In this document: positions 55,601 to 64,000 of the stretch, one piece after another
Layout: each line of letters begins with the position of its first letter
Position numbering within the stretch: the first letter of the stretch is position 1
Assembly (NCBI GenBank): GCA_030435675.1
Contig: CM059622.1
Location: forward strand, 806,001 to 870,000
DNA from: Steinernema hermaphroditum
Taxonomy: Eukaryota; Nematoda; Chromadorea; Rhabditida; Steinernematidae
DNA: 64,000 nt
Reading direction: 5' to 3'
Translations under genes and position numbers: made by a program
The notes under the pieces: model-generated
Databases searched by the model: none
Told to the model about the DNA's origin: nothing
Seen by the model: only the letters and a program-made list of their open reading frames with translations

Positions 55601-57232
55601 ATGATCTTCCGACGGGATCCGTGTGGAATTCTGTGTGCCGCGATCACGTACGGGTCGTTTGTGTACGCCGACTATGTCGTGATTAACTGGCTTGTCATAC
55701 CCACTTTTCCTGACAGGCAGGTGTTTTCTGTTAATTATTGAGGCAATTTAATTTCTAGTCAATGGAATGGAAAGCCATTTTAAAGTAGTAGCTGGAATTA
55801 CGGGGATTGTATTAGGGGCACTTTTTCGAAGTGAAATTAATCAGAATCACAGAAAAATGTAAGACTCAGAAATCTAAACTAATCACAGTTTTCCGCTAAT
55901 TCTGGTTGTTTTTTTTTTGACGCTTAGCGTTCACCTTCTAAAACCATAACCTATACTATGCCTCGAAATAAACAAGCTGTATGCTATAAATAAGCTGTAT
56001 ACTATTTTCTTTTGAAGAAAAACAAACAATGTGCAGCGTTTTCAGCCCACTGGGAGCCATCCATGTCGCCGTTTTCAACACTCTGCTCTTCTTAGCACTA
56101 ATAGCGCACACTCGTGCGATGCTCACTGATCCGGGAATCGTCCCAATCAACAAAAACACGTAAGTAAATTGTATCTGAATCTGTACAATATTGCATATAT
56201 ATTCCAATTTTCTTTCAGAAATGTAAATCGAAGATTGACAAATGCGGCAATGAGGCCGTCGTCCGATGAGGACGATGACAGCGATTCAGATCGAGAAGCC
56301 ATGGTGTCACCGGGACAACGTTTTGTTGTGAGTGTTTTCTTTCATTTTCGATGAATTATGCATGAGTTGTTAAGGGTGAAGACTGGTCAGTGTGCACAAG
56401 ATGCGAATCTTTTCGACCCCCTCGGGCCCATCATTGTCGGGTTTGTCGCCGCTGCGTGCGAAAAATGGACCACCATTGTATGTTTTTCCCAGATGTTATT
56501 TAATTACATGTGAGAGAACGAGTGCACAGGGTCATAGGGTCCGTGGACTTACGCTCACGCTTCCGTGGACTTACATTGCTCTTTTATATACGGTACGATT
56601 GATCTTTCTGTTTCAGGTCCATGGGTGAACAACTGTGTCGGCGAATTCAACCAAAAATATTTCTTGCAGTTCCTTCTTTATGTTGCCTTATCTTCTGCTT
56701 ATGCTATCGGGTGAGTCATTCAGTTCAGTGTATATTCAAGCGAAAGCTAACGTTAATTGCAGGTTAATCGTGACAGCTTGGGTATATCATGACGAGCACG
56801 GCTTAACGGGAGCAAAAGGACCATATGGAATACCTATGCATCACAAAAAAATGTAACACCTTCGCCAGGCCAACGCGGCACTAAAATATATATATTTTAG
56901 ATTGCACTCGATCTTTCTGACAATTGAAAGTGCTCTGTTCGGAATGTTTGTACTGGCCGTCTCGTGCGATCAGGTTTGTTTGTTTAGACCCCACTAAATC
57001 ACGTTTTCAACCTTTTCAGCTGCAAGCCATTTTCAACGATGAGACAGCAGTCGAATCAGTGCAAAGGCGTGGCTCACGCGCATATCGTCAACGCAGAATA
57101 CGAAGCAAATGCGATCAGCTACGTGAAGTATGCGGACCTGGCCACTGGTTTATTTGGCTTCTACCCTGTTCAACAGTCAGATCCGAACGCGACCTCATCA
57201 ACTTTCCTCAGCAATCTCAATTTACGGTGTGA
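55601..57232 (+). CDS. DHHC protein S-palmitoyltransferase
   Basis: Eight exons join in frame: 55601-55716, 56037-56159, 56219-56327, 56375-56477, 56617-56710, 56763-56852, 56901-56973 and 57020-57232, giving 306 residues. The enzyme moves palmitate from CoA to protein cysteines. Four membrane helices fit: one near residue 12 ([20 protein letters not shown]), one before RAMLTDPG, and two after the DHHC domain. The Cys-rich domain ([15 protein letters not shown]) leads to DHHC at 148-151, with Cys151 as nucleophile, then [15 protein letters not shown]. The end ([16 protein letters not shown]) fits the ZDHHC3/7 (GODZ) branch. Exon 1 ends at a GC donor. TTTTCAG precedes the start, and a 3-codon out-of-frame ATG lies between them. 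Confidence 0.9.
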
Positions 57233-57234
57233 TG

Positions 57235-57865
57235 GCGGCAGTGCACCTGTTCTCGCGTATCGCAAATTTGGATGTACATAGGGATTTAAGATAGCTTCTT
57301 GTTGTATTATAATATCGTAATATTGTTAAGCGGTATCACGTCGGACGGTGCTGGCGGCGGACTGACTTCGCACCAAACTGTGATTATTTGCCTCTCATTT
57401 TTTATCACGATAGATAAAAGAAGATTGTTGCGAAATCCGTGCGTACTTTTATGATTATGCGCTTACGGCCGTGTTGAACAAGCAGAGCACATGTACGACT
57501 CTGCTCATGCACAGCATAAGCAGGTTAGAATGTCAATCGGCATAGCTGTAAATAAGAAATCGTTCCCCTCATCAACTGGGAAACCCGAACAGCATCAAGA
57601 TCTTGTTCAAATAGCGAATCACCCGTAGAACTCTCCCAGCAACTGCCCAATCACCCATGACAATCCAACCAGGCACCAACAAAACTAGCTGCAATTGTTT
57701 ATCATCCACAAAACACAATAAACCGCATACAAGACACAATCATGCAAAGACCATCTGTCGAGTGTCGAGATCAGATCACCTCAAACCAAGTTAAAGTTGC
57801 ACTAATTTATCTAGAGGCACCATAAAGACGACACACACAAGATACAATCATACACAGATGGAAAC
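57235..57865. other. 3' flanks, no gene
   Basis: The stretch lies between the ends of the DHHC gene (plus) and the first MSP gene (minus). No feature seen apart from a block just beyond the MSP stop (ACAAGATACAATCATACACAG) that is also found after the second MSP gene. Confidence 0.45.
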
Positions 57866-57869
57866 CATC

Positions 57870-58253
57870 TTAAGGGTTGTACTCGATGGGGAGGTTCTTG
57901 CGGCGCACCATACCGTCTCCCTGGAACCATTCGCGGCGGAACTGCTTGGCGGCACCGTCGGGGGTGTTGGTCCACTCGATGGTGATGCGGTCGTTGTTGG
58001 TGTCCTCCTGTCCGTAGGCGAACGAATCGCACGAGACGGCCATCAGCACGTTCTCCTTAGGGTCCAAAACTCCACAGGGAGGGTCGACTCCGAGGCGCTT
58101 CATGTTGGTGGTCTTGATGGCCCATCCGATGCGGCGTCCTCCGGCATTGGTGATCTTGATGTGGTAGGTGTGCTTGTCATCGTACGGCGCGTTGAAGACG
58201 ATCTTCGAGCCGGGCTGGGTGTTGATGTCACCGGGGGGAACGGATTGAGCCAT
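57870..58253 (-). CDS. msp: Major sperm protein (copy 1)
   Basis: This is a 127-residue single-exon protein, the standard MSP length. It opens [20 protein letters not shown] and ends [11 protein letters not shown], with the Ig-like MSP fold throughout. MSP polymerises into filaments that drive crawling of nematode sperm and is also released as an oocyte-maturation signal. The translation is identical to the copy at 59,896. Short transcripts without introns are typical of the family. A TATA box lies about 40 nt upstream. Confidence 0.97.
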   Translation of the reverse strand: MAQSVPPGDINTQPGSKIVFNAPYDDKHTYHIKITNAGGRRIGWAIKTTNMKRLGVDPPCGVLDPKENVLMAVSCDSFAYGQEDTNNDRITIEWTNTPDGAAKQFRREWFQGDGMVRRKNLPIEYNP

Positions 58254-58290
58254 TGCTGCTGCTGGTCGACTTCCTCCTTGCTACGCAGGT

Positions 58291-58298
58291 CTTATATG
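58291..58298 (-). promoter_or_regulatory. TATA box and conserved promoter, msp copy 1
   Basis: CATATAAG on the minus strand is preceded by AGACATGGCCGCTT. The same pair of elements precedes msp copy 2. Positions relative to the ATG agree to within a few bases. Confidence 0.6.
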
Positions 58299-58624
58299 GA
58301 CCCGCAAGCGGCCATGTCTGATTTGTAGACAATTCGAGGCTTCTCCGTCTCAGTGGATGGACAGAGTCTACCAGTGAAGCATTACTGGGTTGGGTGCAAA
58401 GTCAGACATTAATCGTGTTCCGGAATGTTTCCTTTGAATGTGCGTTGACTCCTACCACGAATGCAGAAAACAACGACGAGTAAAAATTCTGGAACAACAA
58501 ACAGCCAGATTCTGCAGAGAGTGTTTCTCCCACGCACCTTATCGGAGGTTTTGCCGCCTCACGCTAGCGGAACTATTGCTGTCCATTGTGATTATTATTC
58601 ATATCTGCGTCCCTTTTCAGAGCA

Positions 58625-59632
58625 ATGGCTCCGGTGGTTGCATACAACCCGAGAATCATCGAGCACGGGCTGACCGGTATCGTCATCACGTCACCCATGG
58701 ACGACGAGTTCGTCGGGGCCGTCTTCGTCGACAGCACGCGTCCGCTCTACCTGATGCACAGAGAGCTCTTCAGAATCAAGGACGACCCGACGATGACGCG
58801 CAGCAGACACATCCGAATGGAAGAGTTCTTTCGGTTCGGCGATGTCGTCACGTTCACAGGCGGAAATGGCTTCATGTTGGCCATCGAACGGATCGATCAG
58901 AAGAGTTTTGAGTGCTTTTTCGAGGACGGAAAGCATCAGGCAAGCAGAATGCTCCTGTGATTGATCGACGTCTTTTTCAGATTGAGAGCGTCTGTGTGTT
59001 CCGCTACACCGACTTTGAAACGACTGTCTACTCCACCTTGTTCGGCGAAATCGACGTCGACAGCATTCAGCTCGGAGGAACACCATATCAAGACGTAGCC
59101 ATTCGTTGCTTTGTCCACGTCGACTACCGAGGACCAAACGACTGCCGATTCCGTGCTATTCGCGTGAAATCGATTGAATATGACGATGCTCCTCTTGTAA
59201 ACGACGCTGTATGTCCTCCGGTCGTCATTTGTTGCTTATGTTCGTATTGTTCTTGCAGCCATGGAATAGGAGCTGCAAATCAAAGCTGCCAATCTACGAT
59301 GATGACAGCGATGATAATTACGATCCGCTTGGGCTCAGCAAGCCTAAGACAAAGCGCGAGGTAAGGCTACGCAATGAATATATGATGACCGTTGTGGAAT
59401 TCTCTAGGATATCTTGTACAAGAAGCAAGGAAAAATCCGCGAGAGGAAGAACGTTGAAGACCCCGTGGAAGTGTATTGCCCGCCTCATAAAAGAGAGCGC
59501 TTCGTCATTGGCTTTTTCCGCACACAAGACCAGAATATCGCACCCGAAACGTGGATCAAGTTTGACGCGTTTTGGAACGACAAAACGCGGTGCTACATTA
59601 TCCAGCAGTATGAAGTCAGGGGCGATCGATAG
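58625..59632 (+). CDS. Uncharacterised protein between the MSP genes
   Basis: Four exons join in frame: 58625-58939, 58981-59208, 59259-59360 and 59408-59632, giving 289 residues. The first intron has a GC donor (CAG|GCAAGC). Reading through it instead meets a stop after 6 codons. A CTTTTCAG acceptor lies 4 nt before the ATG, suggesting trans-splicing. The N-terminal half (GLTGIVITSPMDDEFVGAVF) and EFFRFGDVVTFTGGNGFMLAI look beta-rich. The middle has an acidic DDDSDDNYDPLGLSK linker and the end returns to a folded segment. No signal or membrane segment. Family not recognised. Confidence 0.72.
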
Positions 59633-59895
59633 AAGCCCAATTTTACAAACTGTTGTTGTTATTATACCACACGGAGAACCATAAAAATATTTTTACCTCC
59701 GAGTCATAATGCAATTTGCAGGGTTTATTGAATCCCGTTATTGAAATCTGCGTGGAGATGAGTCCCTACACGGACCACAGCAGTTAAGCAACAAAAGAAG
59801 GAAAAGAGACGCGAATAACACCGAGATAAACACAAAATTATATTCATCGTTCAGCTGCACATACAAGATACAATCATACACAGACGATGACCATC

Positions 59896-60279
59896 TTAGG
59901 GGTTGTACTCGATGGGGAGGTTCTTGCGGCGCACCATACCGTCTCCCTGGAACCATTCGCGGCGGAACTGCTTGGCGGCACCGTCGGGGGTGTTGGTCCA
60001 CTCGATGGTGATGCGGTCGTTGTTGGTGTCCTCCTGTCCGTAGGCGAACGAATCGCACGAGACGGCCATCAGCACGTTCTCCTTAGGGTCCAAAACTCCA
60101 CAGGGAGGGTCGACTCCGAGGCGCTTCATGTTGGTGGTCTTGATGGCCCATCCGATGCGGCGTCCTCCGGCGTTGGTGATCTTGATGTGGTAGGTGTGCT
60201 TGTCGTCGTACGGCGCGTTGAAGACGATCTTCGAGCCGGGCTGGGTGTTGATGTCACCGGGGGGAACGGATTGAGCCAT
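59896..60279 (-). CDS. msp: Major sperm protein (copy 2)
   Basis: This copy has 127 residues and the same translation as copy 1, 2 kb away. Nucleotide changes between the copies are few and silent. About 40 bases of 3' flank and the upstream promoter block are shared as well, so the duplicated unit is about 0.5 kb and the intervening gene was not copied. Confidence 0.97.
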   Translation of the reverse strand: MAQSVPPGDINTQPGSKIVFNAPYDDKHTYHIKITNAGGRRIGWAIKTTNMKRLGVDPPCGVLDPKENVLMAVSCDSFAYGQEDTNNDRITIEWTNTPDGAAKQFRREWFQGDGMVRRKNLPIEYNP

Positions 60280-60316
60280 TGCTGCTGCTGGTCGACTTCC
60301 TCCATGCTATGCAGGC

Positions 60317-60324
60317 CTTATATG
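60317..60324 (-). promoter_or_regulatory. TATA box and conserved promoter, msp copy 2
   Basis: CATATAAG with the upstream AGACATGGCCGCTT block is conserved with copy 1. Outside this block the upstream regions diverge. Confidence 0.6.
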
Positions 60325-60462
60325 AGCCCATAAGCGGCCATGTCTCATTTTTACCAATGAGACATTACCTGGTTTGAGTGCGTCTCGTTTGCAGATGCGT
60401 CCTTCACGAAATGCAGTCATTTGATCGTACTGTCGAGTCTGAACTGGTCGTCATCGACCGTG

Positions 60463-62759
60463 ATGAATCTTTCCGGAGTTTCGCTCACTTCAGTATGTCT
60501 TTTTTCGCTGTCTTCTTTTCAATTTTTCTTGTTTCAGGTGCTTGTTGTTCTGTTTTTACAAGGAGCATTCTGCATTTTCGAGGAACACTTTGATCATCAA
60601 ATATCTCCATGCAACGACCTCTTCGGTCACGTTTGCAACCTTTCGCCGACCGCCAGCGATACGTTCCAGGAGAGACACCGAAAGATGTTACTCGATACTG
60701 CCTACGATAAAGTAATCGTCGACATATACGACGAAGTGTACAACGACATCGCCAGGGAAATCGAACGCGGTGCAGCGAAGAATATTGAAGCATGTTACGA
60801 GGAGAACGCGAAGAGTTCGTTCGATCCCCGCGGCGGTTTCGATGAAGGTCGCATGCTGGGTCGTATGATTGTTTCTGGAAAAGTCAAGAATGCCGAACTG
60901 GCCTGTAAGAAAGATGTCGAATGCAGTGTCAAATTCCCCGGTGATCGCAGTAAGTCAACGTAGTTGAGAAGAGTCATCAGATTACTTAATTGCAGTGGCT
61001 ATACATCTAGGGAAGATGTCTACAGCGCCCGCCTTCATTCGAGGCATCTTCGACACCTATCTCGAACATGTCGATGTGCGTACAGGCGAAATGAATATGC
61101 GGAGGAAAGACTTTAATGTCAGGTATCCGCTCATGCGAGATCGGAAGGAGCTGAAGGTCGTCATAATCCACGACCTGGACGATTTCGAGCGCATTGATAG
61201 CAGTGGAGAATTTCGGGTATTTCTCCGATGATCACATTTCTGTCTACAAGTTGTTGTCTTCAGAAACCTCTTCATGAAGCCCTCTTCAAGAGCCATCGCT
61301 TCGCGCCTTACTTCAACTTACTCTACAGTCACAAAATGATCGGAAAAAATGTTCTTCTTTCAGAAAAGGATAGGAAAGATCTAGAAGCATTGTTTACTCT
61401 GATAAAAGGCGAGATCAAGGACGTTGTTTCTGTAAGAAGCTCTGTTCATGTGTATTATTCTGTATCCACGTATCGCTTCAGAACTCCTGGACGACTGATG
61501 AACATTCGCGACAGAGCATATTGGAGCATCTGGATGAGTTGCCGAACGTCTTTGGCCTGCCCCGAGGATTGCAAAATGAAACATTATTAGAATCGTTTAT
61601 TAAGGAGTATAAACGCGTTTTCTTTTCGAATGAAGTCAGAGCCAAATTGGACTCAATGTGAGTGATGCACTGCTTATTGACCATTGATTAGAATTTTGCA
61701 GGAAATATTGTACGTTGGAAGGTATAGCTCAAGTAATTGCTCGGCTATTCAACCGATTTGTTTTCGAAAATACTAACGAGCGCATTTTTGCCTTGAATGA
61801 CAGGAATTATGAAGAAAGCGTCTTTCAGTTCAATGCGTTCTATCACCCCTTTACTGGACTTGTAAGTAGTGTGTACTGTCGTAGCTTGTAATCGGGTATT
61901 TAGCACTTTCTGCCCGCTTTCGTTCACATTATCAAGAATGACCTGCCGCTAGGAATGAAGTACGGCATATTGGCTTCCACCATGGGTCACGAACTCTTCC
62001 ATGCCCTCGGGCTCTCTCTGTCTTCATGTTCTTCCAAGACGCATCTACTCCACGTCCAGAAGAGTCCGTTTTACAAGGATGCCGTCGAGTGTTATCAACA
62101 TTACTACGGATCCTTCGGGGTTCGGGTTGACGGAGTCGACAAAGTGAGTGATAATAGAATTAAGAAGCTTTAACGTTTTCTAGTGTCCCAATGGAACGCT
62201 GAAAGCCGAAGAAGGATTCGCCGATGTCGAAGGCAGTCGCGTGGCGTACAGGGTTCTCAAGAAAGCGTTGGCCGCCCGGAACCATCCTCGTCAAAAACGA
62301 TCAACGAGCAGCGTTTACTACCCGACATTCAATGCCGTTCCCATCAGCCATGTCAAGGCATCATACCTTATGAGTGATAAAAATGGACATATAACGGAAG
62401 AGCAGATGTTTTTCATAGCTCACGCGCTCTCTCACTGCATTCGCGATCACAAAGACGACGCCAAAATCTTCGAGAAATACGAAAATGAAGAGCATCCGAG
62501 GCCTTCATCTCGAGCAAACGCGATGGTGCGACAGCTAGAAGGATTTACCGAAGCGTTTAGTTGCACGCCACGGGATAAGCTGTTTGCGACGAGCTGCAGA
62601 TGTGAGCTCTATCCACTGATGAGCAAGCCGAAACCTTCGATTGGAGCATGGAAGAAGGAATGTAACGAACTCGGATGCGCATCTAGTAATGCCGCCATGT
62701 CAGGATTGGACTGGCGAGGATTTTTACTCTTGTTCACTGTTGTGTATTTCATTTTGTAG
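60463..62759 (+). CDS. M13 (neprilysin-like) metallopeptidase, likely GPI-anchored
   Basis: Eight exons join in frame: 60463-60492, 60538-60949, 60996-61216, 61264-61431, 61482-61657, 61702-61861, 61904-62143 and 62184-62759, giving 660 residues, close to the family's usual ~700. Start at MNLSGVSLTS gives a signal peptide (VLVVLFLQGAFC). The M13 N-terminal motif CNDLFGHVC follows. The substrate-binding NAFY sits before the zinc site HELFH (418-422). The third zinc ligand is Glu479 with Asp483 (EGFAD), spaced as in ENIAD. The family cleaves small peptides outside the cell. The C-terminus has a small-residue stretch (SSNAAMSG) and a hydrophobic end (FLLLFTVVYFIL), as in GPI signals. The start lies in a frame open further upstream, so exon 1 is the least certain part. 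Confidence 0.88.
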
Positions 62760-63046
62760 TTGTCGAGTAAAGTGGCGACTTCACATTACCAAGTCAGTCC
62801 ATATACCTGGTCCTTCTTGTATTGAAGTAAGCATCCAAAGATGACCCCTTTGCCCCTTCTCGGTGTTTTCCTGCGAAATAATTTTGAAATCTTGAGTCTC
62901 GCAACGACGTGTTCAGAAATTTCACGGTCGCTCCTACCGATTTCGGAAGATAATTTTGAAATGGAGAATAGCAGCTCACTTTCGCCCTTTTTACCTTCCT
63001 CGCGTGGATCACTTCTTGGATTTCACCCTCATTACGCAGTTCCAGA

Positions 63047-64000
63047 ATGGAACATGATGACGGCAAACGAAGGTTCGTAGAAGGTCAGGTGAAGGTCCAG
63101 GCCGAATCGCTGGCGCCGGGCGCGCGGGCGGTCTTCAACTCGGATGACGAGGTCCGCTGCTTCATGGACACTGTAATCTACGTAAGCTGCGCCGCTTCTT
63201 ACCGTGTTTGCATGTCCGCGTTCCAGGGCTTATCGCGAGGATGCCCGCCGACGCTTCTGAAGACCGGCACACACGTGCCGAAACGCCTCGTGTCCCGTGA
63301 ATTCGACCCCGACTATCAGGAGTTTTCCGTGGACGTCGAGGCGCTAGATTGGGAGAAGGCGCTGTTCCGGCTCGTGGATAACTTCTTCAGCGCCAGCAAA
63401 CTTTTCCGCAATACGAGCAACCGCCCGGACGTCGCCGCTCTCCTGCAGCTGTCAAACTTCAATCTGCTCAAGAGGGACTTTGTGTCAGTGGTACTTTGTT
63501 AGGGCCTTGGATCAAGTGGATCATTTCAGGCCGAGCGACAGCGGCATCCCCGCAGAGTTCTTCTGTCTTGGCAATCTGCTCAGCCCGTTCCATTTTATCA
63601 ACCACTTCAAACTCAGCGAGGACAACGTCAGTCTGGATCTTTTGAACGAGTGTGAGAAGATGAAGAACAACACGCACGGAATTTTGGTGGACTTCGAACA
63701 CGACAGAAACCTGCTGAAAGTACGATTCGGATACGCCACGAAACCCACGAAAACTTCAAGTATTGGTTTCGATTGAAACGGGAAACTTAATGTCACCATT
63801 CAGTTGAATGGCAGGAGGCCGTCGTCTACGTCCACGTCACCTACGGCGCTATTCGGCGCATCGTCGTCGACTGGGAGAGCGTTACCGACACCGACATCGA
63901 AGGCTGCAAGATCTACCTGCACCTGAACTGGCCGGTCGAGATCAAGAAGGCCAAAAAGAAGGACCGCGGCTGGCAGCACACGGAGCGCTTCCTGTCGTGG
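63047..64000 (+). CDS. Uncharacterised protein, 5' part only
   Basis: Exons 63047-63181, 63227-63483, 63530-63765 and 63804-64000 (running off the window) join in frame into about 275 residues. TTCCAG lies just before the ATG, as for trans-splicing. The chain looks like a soluble globular protein (FSVDVEALDWEKALFRLVDN, GIPAEFFCLGNLLSPFHFIN, VVYVHVTYGAIRRIVVDWE). Donors at exons 2 (GT|GTCAGT) and 3 (G|GTTTCG) are weak but were chosen because only they keep the frame. No family recognised. Confidence 0.6.

Noticed and set aside
1..64000. CRISPR arrays, bacterial operons or plasmid features
   Set aside because: No regular spacer-repeat arrays or ribosome binding site-led gene strings occur. Introns, MSP and tRNA types are eukaryotic.

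Overview
The window is nuclear DNA from a nematode. The clearest evidence is two major sperm protein (MSP) genes, since MSP is a nematode-specific protein. Support comes from very short introns (about 38-60 nt), frequent TTTTCAG-type acceptors just upstream of start codons (the signature of spliced-leader trans-splicing), nuclear tRNA genes and small Gly/Tyr-rich secreted proteins. I cannot name the species. The style would suit a rhabditid or Steinernema-like worm, but that is only an impression.

Layout. 0-24 kb is gene-poor: a Gly/Tyr-rich secreted protein gene (minus strand, 1 kb) with an inverted relative at 21 kb, tRNA-Trp, a cluster of four tRNA-Lys(CUU) copies of which two look broken, tRNA-Glu(CUC), tRNA-Lys(UUU), a three-exon calponin-homology-like gene at 9.3-10.3 kb, a tRNA-related fold-back repeat at 13 kb and an unrecognised protein gene at 23.3-24.3 kb. 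Long stretches hold nothing I can call.

24.5-37.8 kb is an island of mobile DNA. Tandem ~0.5 kb units carry pol III A and B boxes and a GAA-loop hairpin tail. They are followed by an apparently intact Helitron whose 16 exons join into one open frame of 2,789 codons. That protein has a Ulp1/C48-type cysteine protease near the N-terminus, a Helitron zinc motif, an HUH/two-tyrosine Rep domain, a Pif1-type helicase and a second C48 protease at the C-terminus. Its 3' flank holds phased ACGGGTT repeats, another hairpin tail and a CTAA. The element ends close to a third Gly/Tyr-rich gene, whose 3' flank differs from that of its two relatives.

38-50 kb holds a duplicated ~190-bp segment with a conserved 34/35-codon reading frame, exon-like blocks, an intronless Skp1-like gene and a decayed Helitron copy joined to a helicase-like fragment.

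50-64 kb is gene-dense: a tiny secreted Tyr-rich protein, an FGFR1OP2/SIKE-family (STRIPAK) coiled-coil protein, an unrecognised six-exon gene, a DHHC palmitoyltransferase, two MSP genes encoding the same protein, an uncharacterised gene between them, an M13 (neprilysin-like) metallopeptidase with a likely GPI tail, and the 5' part of another uncharacterised gene cut by the window edge. Except for the MSP pair and the Helitron, neighbouring genes show no obvious functional link.

Exon structures were built by eye from splice signals, frame continuity and protein-family fit. No search or computation was run.
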